NCBI RefSeq assembly: GCF_900454535.1
Contig: NZ_UGSP01000001.1
Location: forward strand, 1,795,501 to 1,859,500
Length of the DNA: 64,000 nt
Reading direction: 5' to 3'
DNA from: Avibacterium avium
Lineage (GTDB): Bacteria; Pseudomonadota; Gammaproteobacteria; Enterobacterales; Pasteurellaceae
In this document: one piece after another, positions 28,194 to 38,521 of the stretch
How the letters are laid out: the number at the start of each line of letters is the position of its first letter
Numbering within the stretch: the stretch's first letter is position 1
The notes under the pieces: model-generated
Database searches by the model: none
What the model was told of the DNA's origin: nothing
The model's input: only the letters and a program-made list of their open reading frames with translations
Position numbers and translations under genes: made by a program

Positions 28194-30467
28194 ATGACAA
28201 CATTTCACGTTTTAGGTTTTCCTCGCGTTGGTGCAAAACGTGAGCTTAAATTTGCTCAAGAGCGTTATTGGCGTGGGGATATTGCAGAACAAGATTTATT
28301 AGACATCGCAAAAGCATTGCGTGAGATCAACTGGAAGCACCAAGCGGCGGCGAAGGCGGATTATGTCGCGGTGGCTGATTTCACCTTCTACGATCATATT
28401 TTAGATCTACAAGTGGCAACAGGGGCAATTCCTGCGCGTTTTGGTTTCGACAGCCAAAACTTAACCCTTGACCAATATTTCCAACTGGCGCGTGGGAATA
28501 AAGATCAATTCGCCATTGAGATGACAAAATGGTTCGACACCAACTATCACTACCTTGTGCCAGAATTTCACAAAAACACGGAATTTAAAGCCAACCCAGC
28601 CCATTATGTGCAACAAATTCGTGAAGCAAAAGCCCTTGGTTTAAATGTGAAACCGACCATTGTTGGCCCATTGACGTTCTTACATTTAGGTAAAGAAAAA
28701 GGTGAAGCCTTTGATCGCTTTGAATTATTAAACAAACTCGTGCCTGTTTATGTGGAAATTCTCAATGCGTTAGCGGCAGAAGGGGTGGAATGGATTCAAA
28801 TTGACGAGCCTGCCCTTGCGGTAGATTTACCTGCTGAGTGGATCGCGGCATATCAAGCGGTTTATGCTGAGCTAAGCGAAAAAGTAAACGCGAAATTGTT
28901 ACTCGCGACCTATTTTGGCTCTGTGGCAGAACACGCTAACTTATTGAAATCCTTACCAGTGGACGGCTTACACATTGATTTAGTGCGAGCGCCTGAGCAA
29001 CTGGCTGCCTTTGCCGATTATGACAAAGTGCTTTCAGCTGGTGTGATTGACGGACGCAACGTATGGCGTGCGAATCTCAACCAAGTGCTAGATGTGCTTG
29101 AGCCGTTAAAAGCGAAATTGGGCGAGCGTTTATGGATTGCGCCAAGCTGCTCGTTATTGCATAGCCCTTATGATTTATCGGTGGAAGTGCAATTAAAAGA
29201 AAATAAACCTGAGCTTTATAACTGGCTGGCGTTTACGCTTCAAAAAGTGCAAGAATTATCGGTAATTAAGACCGCACTTGAGCAAGGCCGTGCTGCCGTT
29301 CAAGTAGAATTAGATGCTAGCCAAGCTGCTGCAGATGCACGAGCCAATAGCACTGAAATTCACCGCCCTGAAGTGGCTGAACGTTTAGCTAATTTACCAG
29401 CAGGCGCAGATCAACGTAAATCGCCATTTGCTGAGCGTATTGCAAAACAAAATGCGTGGCTAAATTTACCTTTGCTGCCAACCACGAATATTGGTTCATT
29501 CCCACAAACTAGCGAAATTCGTCAAGCTCGCGCCCAATTCAAAAAAGGTACGCTGAGCCTTGAAGATTACGAAGCGGCGATGAAAAAAGAAATCGAGTTG
29601 GTGGTGCGTGAGCAAGAAAAACTCGACCTTGATGTCCTCGTTCACGGTGAAGCGGAACGTAACGATATGGTGGAATACTTCGGGGAATTATTAGATGGTT
29701 TCGCCTTCACCAAATTCGGCTGGGTGCAAAGCTACGGTTCACGTTGCGTTAAGCCGCCAATTATTTACGGTGATGTCGTTCGCCCTGTGCCGATGACGGT
29801 TCGTTGGTCGCAATATGCACAAAGCCTAACCAGCAAAGTAATGAAAGGAATGCTCACTGGCCCTGTTACAATTTTACAATGGTCGTTCGTGCGTAACGAT
29901 ATTCCGCGTGCGACCGTGTGTAAACAAATCGGCGTAGCATTGTCTGATGAAGTGTTAGATTTAGAAAAAGCAGGAATTAAAGTGATCCAAATTGACGAAC
30001 CAGCAATCCGCGAAGGCTTACCGCTTAAGCGTGCAGACTGGGACGCGTATCTCCAATGGGCAGGCGAAGCGTTCCGTTTAAGCTCAATGGGCGTGCAAGA
30101 TGATACACAAATTCACACCCATATGTGTTATTCCGAATTTAACGACATCTTGCCAGCCATCGCGGCACTGGATGCAGACGTGATCACCATTGAAACTTCA
30201 CGTTCGGATATGGAATTGTTAAACGCGTTCGCTGATTTCAAATATCCGAACGACATCGGCCCGGGCGTGTACGACATTCATAGCCCACGCGTACCAAAAC
30301 CAGAGGAAATTGAACATCTGCTACGCAAAGCCTTGAAAGTGGTACCAAAAGAGCGTTTATGGGTAAATCCAGACTGTGGCTTAAAAACTCGCGGCTGGAC
30401 AGAAACCTTACAACAGCTTCAAGTGATGGTTGATGTGACGAAGAAATTACGCGCTGAACTGGCTTAA
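28194..30467 (+). CDS. metE: Cobalamin-independent methionine synthase
   Basis: 757 aa from ATG 28194, chosen over the in-frame TTG at 28188 because GGAG (28183-28186) is well spaced from it. It transfers a methyl group from 5-methyltetrahydropteroyl-tri-glutamate to homocysteine. Two beta-barrels are present: an N-terminal half starting [17 protein letters not shown], and a C-terminal catalytic half with TNIGSFPQT, the zinc ligands in THMCYSEF (His, Cys) and [10 protein letters not shown] (Cys), and IQIDEPA. A MetJ operator and MetR divergence control it. The window also holds the B12-dependent metH. Confidence 0.97.
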   Translation: MTTFHVLGFPRVGAKRELKFAQERYWRGDIAEQDLLDIAKALREINWKHQAAAKADYVAVADFTFYDHILDLQVATGAIPARFGFDSQNLTLDQYFQLARGNKDQFAIEMTKWFDTNYHYLVPEFHKNTEFKANPAHYVQQIREAKALGLNVKPTIVGPLTFLHLGKEKGEAFDRFELLNKLVPVYVEILNALAAEGVEWIQIDEPALAVDLPAEWIAAYQAVYAELSEKVNAKLLLATYFGSVAEHANLLKSLPVDGLHIDLVRAPEQLAAFADYDKVLSAGVIDGRNVWRANLNQVLDVLEPLKAKLGERLWIAPSCSLLHSPYDLSVEVQLKENKPELYNWLAFTLQKVQELSVIKTALEQGRAAVQVELDASQAAADARANSTEIHRPEVAERLANLPAGADQRKSPFAERIAKQNAWLNLPLLPTTNIGSFPQTSEIRQARAQFKKGTLSLEDYEAAMKKEIELVVREQEKLDLDVLVHGEAERNDMVEYFGELLDGFAFTKFGWVQSYGSRCVKPPIIYGDVVRPVPMTVRWSQYAQSLTSKVMKGMLTGPVTILQWSFVRNDIPRATVCKQIGVALSDEVLDLEKAGIKVIQIDEPAIREGLPLKRADWDAYLQWAGEAFRLSSMGVQDDTQIHTHMCYSEFNDILPAIAALDADVITIETSRSDMELLNAFADFKYPNDIGPGVYDIHSPRVPKPEEIEHLLRKALKVVPKERLWVNPDCGLKTRGWTETLQQLQVMVDVTKKLRAELA

Positions 30468-30494
30468 TAAAAACTAAAAAAATTGAGAAAAAAT

Positions 30495-30523
30495 CACCGC
30501 ACTTAAGTGCGGTGGTTTTTTTA
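30495..30523 (+). terminator. metE terminator made of two back-to-back USS
   Basis: CACCGCACTT (30495-30504) is followed directly by its reverse complement AAGTGCGGTG (30505-30514), then eight T residues within a short stretch. The loop must come from the central bases. Confidence 0.88.
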
Positions 30524-30596
30524 TTATTTGTAGAAATTGGGGGGGATTTGGTAATAAACAAATTGTGTCTTTAGCCTGACTAGCTTTTTTATTACT

Positions 30597-31832
30597 TTAT
30601 AAAATCTCTGCTTGCTCAAGCACAACTTTCTGCATCACGTTAATACCAGCTTCAATATCTTTCCAATCCGTAAATTCTAATGGATTATGGCTAATACCAT
30701 TTTTTGATGGAACAAAAATCATACCTGTTGGGCAAATTGTTGCCATATGCATAGCATCATGCCCTGCACCACTTGGCATAAGCTCGTAACTATAACCCAA
30801 GCTTTGAGTCGCATTCGTGATTGAATTAACCATATTTTCTGCTAATACAATCGGCGTGTCTTTTGAAATAACTTGCAACTCAATATTTAATCCGCGTTTT
30901 TTACTCACTTGCTCGATCTGATTTTCTAATGCGATAAATACAGATTCTCGAGCTTGTTGGTGAATACCACGAATATCGACTAATAATTCACAATAACCTG
31001 GAACAACGTTCATTACACCAGGTTTCGCTGTTAAATTTCCAACGGTAGCAACCGTTGAATGTCCTGCTTGAATTGCAGCTTGTTCTATCGCTAAAGCAAG
31101 TTCTGCCCCACCTAATAAAGCATCGTGACGATAATGCATCGCCGTTGCGCCAGAGTGGTCGGCTTGCCCTTTAATTTTAACAATACAACGGATTGGTGCA
31201 GCAATGCCTACCACGATACCAATGGTTTTATTTTCATTTTCCAAGCGTGGACCTTGCTCAATATGCAATTCAACAAAACATTTAAATTCATCTCCATTGC
31301 GTCTGGCATATTCAATTTTATCGAAATCTAAACCGACTGATGACATTGCTTCCGCTAAACTATGACCTTGTTTATCAAGCAATTTGCTTAAGGTTTCTTT
31401 ATTAGTTATGCCGCACATTACTTTGCTACCCAAAGTCGCATAATTAAAGCGGCTTGATTCTTCACAAGTAAAAATAATTAACTCAAGCGGATAACGTGTT
31501 TTGATATTTTGTTCGCAAGCTTGGAACAGAATTTCAAGACCCGCAATAGCTCCCAATGGGCCATCAAATTTCCCTGCATTAATCACTGTATCAATATGTG
31601 AACCAAAACTGACTGCAGGTAAACTATCATTTTCACCTTTGCGACGAATAAATAAATTACCAATTTCATCACGGTGGATTTGTAAATCATAATTTTGGCA
31701 TAACCCAATGATATAATCATAAGCAGCGTTGTCTTCAGCAGTAAAGGCTAAGCGCGTTAGCTCACCTTCAACACTAGTCATTAGTGCGAGTTTTTCAATT
31801 ATGGTTTTAACGCGTTGCATATCAATTGTCAT
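30597..31832 (-). CDS. M20 family Zn-dependent amidohydrolase (carbamoylase/allantoate hydrolase type)
   Basis: 411 aa. Motifs of the HyuC/AllC group are present: SFGSHIDTV (His, Asp ligands, about 78-86), GKFDGPLGAIAGLE, FTCEESSRF (Glu pair), ELHIEQGPRLE (His ligand), and the C-terminal SGAGHDAMHMA and GISHNPLEF (His). The dimer domain (about 210-325) includes GQADHSGATAM. Known relatives hydrolyse N-carbamoyl amino acids, ureidoglycolate or allantoate; the exact substrate here is unclear. It follows the AbgA-like gene by four bases, so they form one transcript and probably one short pathway. Confidence 0.82.
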   Translation of the reverse strand: MTIDMQRVKTIIEKLALMTSVEGELTRLAFTAEDNAAYDYIIGLCQNYDLQIHRDEIGNLFIRRKGENDSLPAVSFGSHIDTVINAGKFDGPLGAIAGLEILFQACEQNIKTRYPLELIIFTCEESSRFNYATLGSKVMCGITNKETLSKLLDKQGHSLAEAMSSVGLDFDKIEYARRNGDEFKCFVELHIEQGPRLENENKTIGIVVGIAAPIRCIVKIKGQADHSGATAMHYRHDALLGGAELALAIEQAAIQAGHSTVATVGNLTAKPGVMNVVPGYCELLVDIRGIHQQARESVFIALENQIEQVSKKRGLNIELQVISKDTPIVLAENMVNSITNATQSLGYSYELMPSGAGHDAMHMATICPTGMIFVPSKNGISHNPLEFTDWKDIEAGINVMQKVVLEQAEIL

Positions 31833-31836
31833 ATTG

Positions 31837-33105
31837 TTACCCCAATAAACGTGCTAATAAGTCGCTATAAATATTTACACCAGTTAGGAGTTGATTCTCA
31901 TCAAAATCAAATTCTGCTTGATGATGCTCTGCCATACGATCAGCCCCAATAATAAAGTAAATGGCTTTACCGCCGTGTTCCTGTACACGTCGTCCTAAAA
32001 TTGTAGCATCTTCACTGGCATTAAAAGCATATTCTCTATCAACACTATGAATTTCTGGTTGTTGCTGAGCAATTTCACGAACCAATGAAACCAATTCGTC
32101 ATCATTATTCATATCCACCGCTTCGCCCATAATTTCCGTTTCATAATCAACATCAAAACTCACGGCAATCCCTTTTGCGATCTGCATTACTTGATCAACC
32201 ATATATTGATTAATCTCTTTATTTTCACCGCGTACTTCAAGTTTTAATTCCGCATCAGATGGAATTACATTTCGCCCAGAACCTGCATTAAACACACCTA
32301 CATTAATGCGAGTCATACCTGAACCGTGGCGTGCAATGCCTTGTAATTGGGTAACAGCGTGCGCACCAGCTAACAGTGCGTTATGCCCTAAATGTGGTGC
32401 AGCACCTGCGTGCGATGGTTTTCCTTTATAACGAATATCAATTTTGGTGGTAGAAAGGAAGTTTTTTGGATTGGCTAGCACTGTGCCTGTGGTCGCACAA
32501 AAACTAATATGTGAACTGGCAAAATAATCTGCATCATCAATAATACCACTTGCGGCAATCGCAGCAGCACCACGAACCCCTTCTTCCGCAGGTTGGAACA
32601 CAAGTTTGATTTTGCCTGTGAGCTTGCCTTTATTTTGCATAATCCAATGAGCCACACCAAGCCCGATACTAATATGTCCATCATGGCCACAAGCGTGCAT
32701 TTCACCCTCATTGATTGAAGCAAAACCCAGTTGATTTGGACGATGTTCTGGACTATGGCTCTCCTGCACGTCCACACAATCAATATCAAAACGCAAGGCA
32801 ATAGTTTTTCCTGCTTTGCCAGAATCAAATACTGCGACACAGCCTGTATAACTTTCCATTTTTTCAATCCATTGTGGATTAGCTCCTTGCGACAAAGCAC
32901 GCTGAATACCTTTTTCTACAATGGCTTTATTACGCCCACGTACGGAATCAAGATCAATAATTTGTGTACCTAGCAAAATTTCAAAGCCGAGCGCAGATAA
33001 ATAATCGGCAATTTTGCTTGTGGTTAAAAACTCACTCCAGCCCGTTTCAGGCGTACGATGAAACTCCCTGCGCCATGCAATTAACTGTTCTAATGAAATA
33101 CTCAT
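31837..33105 (-). CDS. AbgA-like M20 amidohydrolase
   Basis: 422 aa. The start FHRTPETGWSEF, the metal motifs ACGHDGHISIGLG and FQPAEEGVRGA, and the SHISFCATTGTV region match the p-aminobenzoyl-glutamate hydrolase subunit A group of M20D peptidases, which also contains indole-acetyl amino acid hydrolases. E. coli AbgA works with AbgB; no AbgB homologue is next to it, and its partner is instead a carbamoylase-type M20 enzyme. It has an AAGGAG Shine-Dalgarno before ATG 33105. The AbgT transporter gene is about 20 kb away. Confidence 0.8.
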   Translation of the reverse strand: MSISLEQLIAWRREFHRTPETGWSEFLTTSKIADYLSALGFEILLGTQIIDLDSVRGRNKAIVEKGIQRALSQGANPQWIEKMESYTGCVAVFDSGKAGKTIALRFDIDCVDVQESHSPEHRPNQLGFASINEGEMHACGHDGHISIGLGVAHWIMQNKGKLTGKIKLVFQPAEEGVRGAAAIAASGIIDDADYFASSHISFCATTGTVLANPKNFLSTTKIDIRYKGKPSHAGAAPHLGHNALLAGAHAVTQLQGIARHGSGMTRINVGVFNAGSGRNVIPSDAELKLEVRGENKEINQYMVDQVMQIAKGIAVSFDVDYETEIMGEAVDMNNDDELVSLVREIAQQQPEIHSVDREYAFNASEDATILGRRVQEHGGKAIYFIIGADRMAEHHQAEFDFDENQLLTGVNIYSDLLARLLG

Positions 33106-33148
33106 AAATTCTCCTTAAAAACCAAGCGTACTGTAAAGAATAGCAATG

Positions 33149-33190
33149 CCTAGAATAAACTATTTCTAGGACAATACGTTTTTATGTCCT
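33149..33190. promoter_or_regulatory. Overlapping inverted repeats upstream of the amidohydrolase operon
   Basis: CCTAGAA (33149-33155) and TTCTAGG (33164-33170) form one palindrome. AGGACA (33168-33173) and TGTCCT (33185-33190) form a second that shares its edge. They lie 45-85 bases upstream of the AbgA-like gene, as operators for a transcription factor would. The rest of the 33106-33400 spacer holds no gene I can support. Confidence 0.45.
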
Positions 33191-33341
33191 GTACAAAATC
33201 TGTTGGAATCATTTAGAGTATAACCACTTAGGGTTATCTTAACTATGACTTTAATCACAAAATTGAATGAAATGAGATTTGAAACACAAAAGAAGATTTT
33301 GCTTTTAGAGAATTGCGGGATAGGTGCTTTAAGCTCAAATT

Positions 33342-33389
33342 AACCTGACAAGCACTCATTTTTAATGTCGTGCTGTCAGATTAGGTTGA
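33342..33389 (-). terminator. Hairpin after ytfJ
   Basis: AACCTGACAAGCAC and GTGCTGTCAG with the outer AGGTT form a long, slightly bulged stem 3' of ytfJ. The T stretch after it on the minus strand is short. Confidence 0.5.
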
Positions 33390-33400
33390 TTTTCTATAAA

Positions 33401-33961
33401 TTATTTTTCCACTAAACGTTTAACTAATTCAATCACTTGCTGAATTTGTGTAGGGGATAATTTACCTTCTTGTACAAATTTTACTTTGCCATTTTTATCT
33501 AGCACGACAATCAGGCTTTCTTTTTCTTTTAATTGCCACGCATTTTTTACCGCACTTTTTTCATCAAGCACTACTTGGCTGTGTGGATTTTGTTGTTTTG
33601 CGTCTTTTACGCTGCTTCTTACAAAAGCGCCTGTGCCAAATATGGCGTCATCAGCATTGACAATATTAGTAGTTTGGTAAAGTGCGGCATTAAATTTCTG
33701 TTTTTTGATTGCGTCCATTAACGGCAAGTTTTTTTCCTTCACCGCACTGCGCCCTGCAATATGTTGTAACACTCGAACCTTGCCTTTTAATTGGCTGGCT
33801 TGCCAAGGTTGATAACTAATATCTTGATTCTTCAGGACTAATTCGCCTTTTTGCGAAACGTTTACATTGGGTAAATCGGCATTTAGTTGAATATTATGGG
33901 CGTGGCTCACTACGGCAGTGGAAAGTAAGATAGCACCTAAAAGTGCGGTTGTTTTTTTCAT
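33401..33961 (-). CDS. ytfJ: YtfJ family periplasmic protein
   Basis: 186 aa from ATG 33961, which has AAGGA upstream and starts a signal peptide (MKKTTALLGAILLSTAVVSHA). The longer frame to 34027 has no such features. The mature part matches YtfJ: WQASQLKGKVRVLQHIAGR, then AFVRSSVKDAK, and VVLDKNGKVKFVQEG near the C-terminus. The fold is thioredoxin-like without a CxxC pair. The role is unknown. Confidence 0.85.
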   Translation of the reverse strand: MKKTTALLGAILLSTAVVSHAHNIQLNADLPNVNVSQKGELVLKNQDISYQPWQASQLKGKVRVLQHIAGRSAVKEKNLPLMDAIKKQKFNAALYQTTNIVNADDAIFGTGAFVRSSVKDAKQQNPHSQVVLDEKSAVKNAWQLKEKESLIVVLDKNGKVKFVQEGKLSPTQIQQVIELVKRLVEK

Positions 33962-34087
33962 TATTTTTTCCTTTTTTATAAAAAAATTGAGTTTACTAAA
34001 AATTCCAGAATAAGCAAATATGACCACTGAATTCTGTGCGTTTCTTTGCTATACTTGCGGTTTATTCAATGAAATAAAGGAAATGAT

Positions 34088-34417
34088 ATGGAACAACCAA
34101 TCTGCCCTAAATGCCAAGGGGAATATGTCTATCACGATGGCCTTAATTTCGTTTGCCCTGATTGCGCTTACGAATGGTCTGGTGATGAAGAAAATGAAAG
34201 CGAAGAAAAAGTGGTGAAAGACAGTAACGGCAATCCATTGCAAGACGGTGATAGCGTTATTTTGATCAAAGATTTGAAAGTGAAAGGCTCTTCCATCGTG
34301 TTGAAAAAAGGCACAAAAGCGAAAAATATCCGTTTAGTTGATGGCGATCACGATGTTGATTGTAAAATTGATGGACAAAGTTTTTCGTTAAAATCTGAGT
34401 TTTTGAAAAAAGCTTAA
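34088..34417 (+). CDS. yjdM: YjdM/PhnA-type zinc-ribbon protein
   Basis: 109 aa. The N-terminal zinc ribbon is [21 protein letters not shown] (Cys at about 6, 9, 23 and 26; the string is given as CPKC, then CPDC). A C-terminal SH3-like PhnA domain follows, with [13 protein letters not shown] and [19 protein letters not shown]. Despite the historical name it is not known to cleave phosphonates, and no phn genes are nearby. It is divergent from ytfJ with AGGAAA before the ATG. Confidence 0.9.
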   Translation: MEQPICPKCQGEYVYHDGLNFVCPDCAYEWSGDEENESEEKVVKDSNGNPLQDGDSVILIKDLKVKGSSIVLKKGTKAKNIRLVDGDHDVDCKIDGQSFSLKSEFLKKA

Positions 34418-34439
34418 GCCGTAAATTTGATAAGAAAAA

Positions 34440-34465
34440 AGGCGGAAATTTTCCGCCTATTTTAT
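34440..34465 (+). terminator. Terminator after yjdM
   Basis: AGGCGGAA (34440-34447) pairs with TTCCGCCT (34451-34458); ATTTTATTTATT follows. It also faces the end of truB. Confidence 0.8.
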
Positions 34466-34488
34466 TTATTCGCTTTCCTTAACACTGA

Positions 34489-35415
34489 TCATAACAAATT
34501 CAATGCCACCATTCGGCTTGGTCGGATAACGTTGTTTTTATCCACTTCTGCCACACCAAGAAATTGATTTTCGGCAGAAAACAACCGCACTTGGCCATAA
34601 ATGCCTTGTGGATTATCAAACTTCACGCGCTGCCCAAAACCAACGGCTCGGCTCTGTTCGGCACTTAATGCCAACGCAGGCAAGGATTTCACTGCACTGT
34701 CCATTGGCAGTAAATGTTGATCTAACAGGCTTAAATCTTGCTGTTCGCTTAAGGCTTTGAGATCTTCTAAACTCATCATTGCGTGTTGTGGATAATCAGC
34801 CACCGCAAGACGGCGCAACATCGTAACGTGCGCGCCGCAGCCTAGCACTTCGCCTAAGTCATCAATTAACGTGCGAATATAAGTGCCTTTTGAGCAATGC
34901 ACTTCTAAGGTTAAATAAGGCGCTTGGTAATCAATAAATTTCAGCTCAAAAATAGTAATTGGACGCGCTTCACGCTCCACGGTGATCCCAGCGCGGGCAT
35001 ATTCATAAAGCGGTTTTCCTTGATGTTTTAAGGCTGAAAACATGGTTGGCACTTGCATAATTTCACCACGGAATTGCTCAAGTGCGGTTAAAATTTGCGA
35101 AATTTCCGACCGCACTTCTCGGCGCTCAACCACTTGTCCGTCTGCGTCAGAAGTGTCAGTGCGCTCACCCAATTTTGCCGTAACCAAATAACGCTTATCA
35201 GAATCTAGCAAATATTGCGAAAACTTGGTGGCTTCACCTAAACAAATGGGCAACATTCCTGTAGCAAGGGGATCTAACGCGCCGGTATGCCCTGCTTTAT
35301 TTGCCTGAAAAAGCCGTTTTACTTGTTGCATAATTTGGTTAGAACTCGCCCCTTGCGGTTTGTCTAACAAAAAAATGCCGTGAATATGACGGCCTTTATT
35401 TTTTGCCTTACTCAT
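34489..35415 (-). CDS. truB: tRNA pseudouridine-55 synthase
   Basis: 308 aa from ATG 35415. The longer frame to 35487 reads through the rbfA tail out of frame and is rejected. It makes pseudouridine 55 in the T loop of tRNAs. Motifs: [14 protein letters not shown] near the N-terminus, [15 protein letters not shown] with the catalytic Asp at about 48, and the later [19 protein letters not shown]-like C-terminal domain follows. Its ATG lies in the overlap ATGAGTAA with the rbfA stop, an eight-base overlap that couples the two. Confidence 0.96.
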   Translation of the reverse strand: MSKAKNKGRHIHGIFLLDKPQGASSNQIMQQVKRLFQANKAGHTGALDPLATGMLPICLGEATKFSQYLLDSDKRYLVTAKLGERTDTSDADGQVVERREVRSEISQILTALEQFRGEIMQVPTMFSALKHQGKPLYEYARAGITVEREARPITIFELKFIDYQAPYLTLEVHCSKGTYIRTLIDDLGEVLGCGAHVTMLRRLAVADYPQHAMMSLEDLKALSEQQDLSLLDQHLLPMDSAVKSLPALALSAEQSRAVGFGQRVKFDNPQGIYGQVRLFSAENQFLGVAEVDKNNVIRPSRMVALNLL

Positions 35416-35836
35416 TGTTTTCTTTGCTGTTTTCTTTATTGTTTTCGTGGCTTTCTGCATCACCTTGGTAGCGTTTTTCATCATCACGAATCACTTCGCT
35501 CACCAAGTTGGACATTTTCATTCCTTCCACTAAGGATTTATCATACACAAAGCGTAACTCTGGCACGATACGCAAACGCATTGCTTTAGCCAGTAAAGAA
35601 CGAATATAAGGCGAGGCTTTTTCCAGCCCTTTCATTCCGCTTTCAATAACGCTGTCATCTTGATCAAATAAGAAAGTTACGAACACTTTTGCGTAAGCCA
35701 AATCGCGCGATACTTCCACATCAGACACGGTAACCATTCCAATACGCGGATCTTTCACTTCGCGTTGCAAAATCACCGCAATTTCTTTTTGTAATTCTTG
35801 CGCAACGCGATCTGAGCGTTTAAATTCTCTTGCCAT
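35408..35836 (-). CDS. rbfA: Ribosome-binding factor A
   Basis: 142-aa KH-fold protein that binds the 5' region of 16S rRNA and assists 30S maturation, especially in the cold. Visible motifs are [18 protein letters not shown] at the N-terminus and [18 protein letters not shown]. The last 15 residues are a low-complexity tail, [13 protein letters not shown], encoded by near-repeats of GAAAACAAT. The gene follows infB in the classical order but a terminator separates them. Confidence 0.95.
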   Translation of the reverse strand: MAREFKRSDRVAQELQKEIAVILQREVKDPRIGMVTVSDVEVSRDLAYAKVFVTFLFDQDDSVIESGMKGLEKASPYIRSLLAKAMRLRIVPELRFVYDKSLVEGMKMSNLVSEVIRDDEKRYQGDAESHENNKENSKENNE

Positions 35837-35947
35837 TTTATTTTCCTATAAATAAAAACAGGATAATGATGTGATCGCGCAGCACTTAGCCTGCGGCGAA
35901 AATCCTATCCTATTTACATTTGTGTGATTAATTTTTTATTAATAAGG

Positions 35948-35980
35948 AAAAGTGCGGTCAAAAAACACCGCACTTTTTGC
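35948..35980 (-). terminator. Inverted USS pair terminator between infB and rbfA
   Basis: AAAAGTGCGGT (35948-35958) pairs with ACCGCACTTTT (35967-35977). It follows the infB stop on the minus strand, so rbfA-truB need readthrough or their own promoter in 35837-35947, where I see no convincing one. Confidence 0.8.
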
Positions 35981-35982
35981 CA

Positions 35983-38505
35983 TTAAATTGAACGTTTAAT
36001 TTCAACCACTTCAAAGACTTCGATTTGGTCGCCAACTTTGACATCGTTGTAGTTTTTCACACCAATACCACATTCCATACCACTACGCACTTCGGCTACA
36101 TCATCTTTAAAGCGGCGGAGCGATTCCAATTCGCCTTCAAAGATTACCACGTTGTCGCGTAATACACGGATTGGGTTATTACGTTTCACCACGCCCTCTG
36201 TCACCATACAACCTGCAATCGCACCGAATTTCGGATGGCGGAAGACATCACGCACTTCAGCAAGCCCGATAATTTCTTGTTTAAATTCAGGTTGGAGCAT
36301 ACCGCTCATCGCCGCTTTGATCTCGTTAAGTAGTTCATAAATGATTGAATAATAACGTAAATCAATGTTTTCATTTTCAATAATACGGCGTGCTGAAGCA
36401 TCGGCACGAACGTTAAAGCCTACAATAATGGCGTTAGATGCGGCGGCTAGGGTTGCATCGGTTTCAGTAATTCCACCCACGCCAGAACCGACTACATTCA
36501 CTTTCACTTCTGGGGTTGAAAGCTCTTGTAAGGCTTGAACGATCGCTTCTACCGAACCTTGAACGTCCGCTTTAACGATAACGTTCAATTCTGCTACATC
36601 GCCCTCTGCCATATTGCTAAACATATTTTCAAGTTTCGCTTTTTGCTGACGAGCGAGTTTCACTTCGCGGAATTTACCTTGACGATACAATGCCACTTCG
36701 CGGGCTTTTTTCTCATCACGCACCACAGTAGCTTCATCACCCGCTGACGGCACGCCCGATAAGCCTAGCACTTCCACAGGAATTGATGGGCCGGCTTCTG
36801 AAATTTCTTTACCGTTTTCATCACGCATTGCACGCACACGACCATATTCAAAGCCACAAAGTACAATGTCACCACGGCGTAATGTGCCTGATTGAACGAG
36901 GATTGTTGCCACTGGCCCACGACCTTTATCGAGGTAAGATTCGATCACCACGCCCGTTGCCATTCCATCTTTCACTGCACTGAGTTCTAATACTTCAGAT
37001 TGCAATAAAATCGCATCAAGCAATTCATCAACGCCCGTTCCTTTTTTCGCTGAAACGTAAACGAACTGCGTATCGCCCCCGAATTTCTCGGCGATCACTT
37101 CGTGTTGCAATAATTCTTGCTCTACGCGATCTGGGTTGGCTTCAGGTTTATCAATTTTGTTCACTGCCACCACAATCGGCACACCTGCCGCTTTCGCGTG
37201 TTGGATCGCTTCGATAGTTTGTGGCATCACCCCGTCATCAGCGGCAACAACAAGCACTACGATGTCTGTCGCTTTCGCTCCACGCGCACGCATTGAGGTA
37301 AAGGCGGCGTGCCCCGGTGTATCTAGGAAGGTGATCATTTTGCCATCGTCTGTTTCAACGTGATACGCACCAATGTGCTGGGTAATCCCACCCGCTTCGC
37401 CTGCTGCCACTTTCGCTTTACGAATGTAGTCAAGTAAAGAGGTTTTACCGTGGTCAACGTGTCCCATAATGGTAACCACTGGCGCACGATTTACTTTTTC
37501 CGCATTCACATCACGATCGCCTAATACAGATTCTTCTAGCTCATTTTCTTTACGCAGGATCACTTTGTGTCCCATTTCTTCGGCTACAAGCTGTGCGGTT
37601 TCTTGGTCGATCACTTGGTTGATGGTGACCATTTCGCCCATTTTCATCATTGTTTTGATGATTTCGGTGGCTTTCACTGCCATTTTGTTGGCTAATTCCG
37701 CCACGGTAATGGTTTCACCAATTACCACATCACGGTTTACTGGTGCGGCAGGTTTAGTAAAGCCTTGTTGTAAGCTGCTGCCTTTTTTGCCTTGTTTACC
37801 TTTAAAACCTTTTCCGCCTTTAGCATCTTTTTGGTTACGGCGATTGGATTCACGCTCGTTTTTGTTGCTATCGTCTTCGCGTCCGCCTTTTTTCGCTTTG
37901 GCTACTTTATTTTTGCCACGTCCACGATTTTCATTACGGCGTTCTTCTTCATCTTCCGCTTCACGCGCATAGCTTGAAGTGAGATGGTAATCTGAATAAT
38001 CTTCAGAATTTTCATTTTTTTCATCCGCACTTGCAAGATCTGCATAACGTTTTGCTTCTTCTGCGGCTTTGCGTGCTTGCTCTTCCGCTTTTTGACGAGC
38101 TAATTCATCAGCTTTACGGCGTAACTCAGCTTCTTCCGCTTTCAAGCGTTCTTTTTCTTCATCAACCGCTTTGTTGGCAGTTTCTTTTGCTGATTTTTCT
38201 GCTTTTTCTTTCGCTTTTTGTTCAGCTTGACGTTTTGCCTGTTCAGCTTTTTCCGCGTCTTTTTTCGCTTTTTCTGCGGCTGCTTTTTCTTCTGCCGCTT
38301 TCTTTTCCGCTTCTTGTTTTGCTTTTAAGCGTGCTTCTTCTTCCGCACGGATAGCAGCTTCCGTTGGCACAGTACGTTTTTTACGCACTTCCACTTGTAC
38401 AGTTTTGTTTTTACCTGTACTGGTTGTGGTGCTTGCCGTGGTTTTCGTACGGCGCTGTATGCTTAATTTTTTCGGTACATCCGATTTTTTTACTTCATCT
38501 ACCAT
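35983..38505 (-). CDS. infB: Translation initiation factor IF-2
   Basis: 840 aa, near the usual enterobacterial length. An N-terminal IF2-N domain is followed by a long Lys/Glu/Ala-rich helical linker (about 50-170) and basic segments (about 190-245). The G domain is at about 345-510, with [20 protein letters not shown] and NKIDKPE, then domains II to IV. It delivers initiator tRNA to the 30S subunit; that tRNA, metY, is encoded upstream in the same cluster. It starts 16 bases after nusA. Confidence 0.97.
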   Translation of the reverse strand: MVDEVKKSDVPKKLSIQRRTKTTASTTTSTGKNKTVQVEVRKKRTVPTEAAIRAEEEARLKAKQEAEKKAAEEKAAAEKAKKDAEKAEQAKRQAEQKAKEKAEKSAKETANKAVDEEKERLKAEEAELRRKADELARQKAEEQARKAAEEAKRYADLASADEKNENSEDYSDYHLTSSYAREAEDEEERRNENRGRGKNKVAKAKKGGREDDSNKNERESNRRNQKDAKGGKGFKGKQGKKGSSLQQGFTKPAAPVNRDVVIGETITVAELANKMAVKATEIIKTMMKMGEMVTINQVIDQETAQLVAEEMGHKVILRKENELEESVLGDRDVNAEKVNRAPVVTIMGHVDHGKTSLLDYIRKAKVAAGEAGGITQHIGAYHVETDDGKMITFLDTPGHAAFTSMRARGAKATDIVVLVVAADDGVMPQTIEAIQHAKAAGVPIVVAVNKIDKPEANPDRVEQELLQHEVIAEKFGGDTQFVYVSAKKGTGVDELLDAILLQSEVLELSAVKDGMATGVVIESYLDKGRGPVATILVQSGTLRRGDIVLCGFEYGRVRAMRDENGKEISEAGPSIPVEVLGLSGVPSAGDEATVVRDEKKAREVALYRQGKFREVKLARQQKAKLENMFSNMAEGDVAELNVIVKADVQGSVEAIVQALQELSTPEVKVNVVGSGVGGITETDATLAAASNAIIVGFNVRADASARRIIENENIDLRYYSIIYELLNEIKAAMSGMLQPEFKQEIIGLAEVRDVFRHPKFGAIAGCMVTEGVVKRNNPIRVLRDNVVIFEGELESLRRFKDDVAEVRSGMECGIGVKNYNDVKVGDQIEVFEVVEIKRSI

Positions 38506-38521
38506 AATTTTACACCCCTTT

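Noticed and set aside
35416-35487. Longer truB start
   Set aside because: It would read the rbfA tail out of frame as Lys/Thr repeats; ATGAGTAA overlap at 35408-35415 is a normal coupled start.
37469-38354. Long open frames opposite infB
   Set aside because: They are shadows of the Lys/Glu/Ala-rich linker, giving unnatural Leu/Phe/Ser-rich translations.
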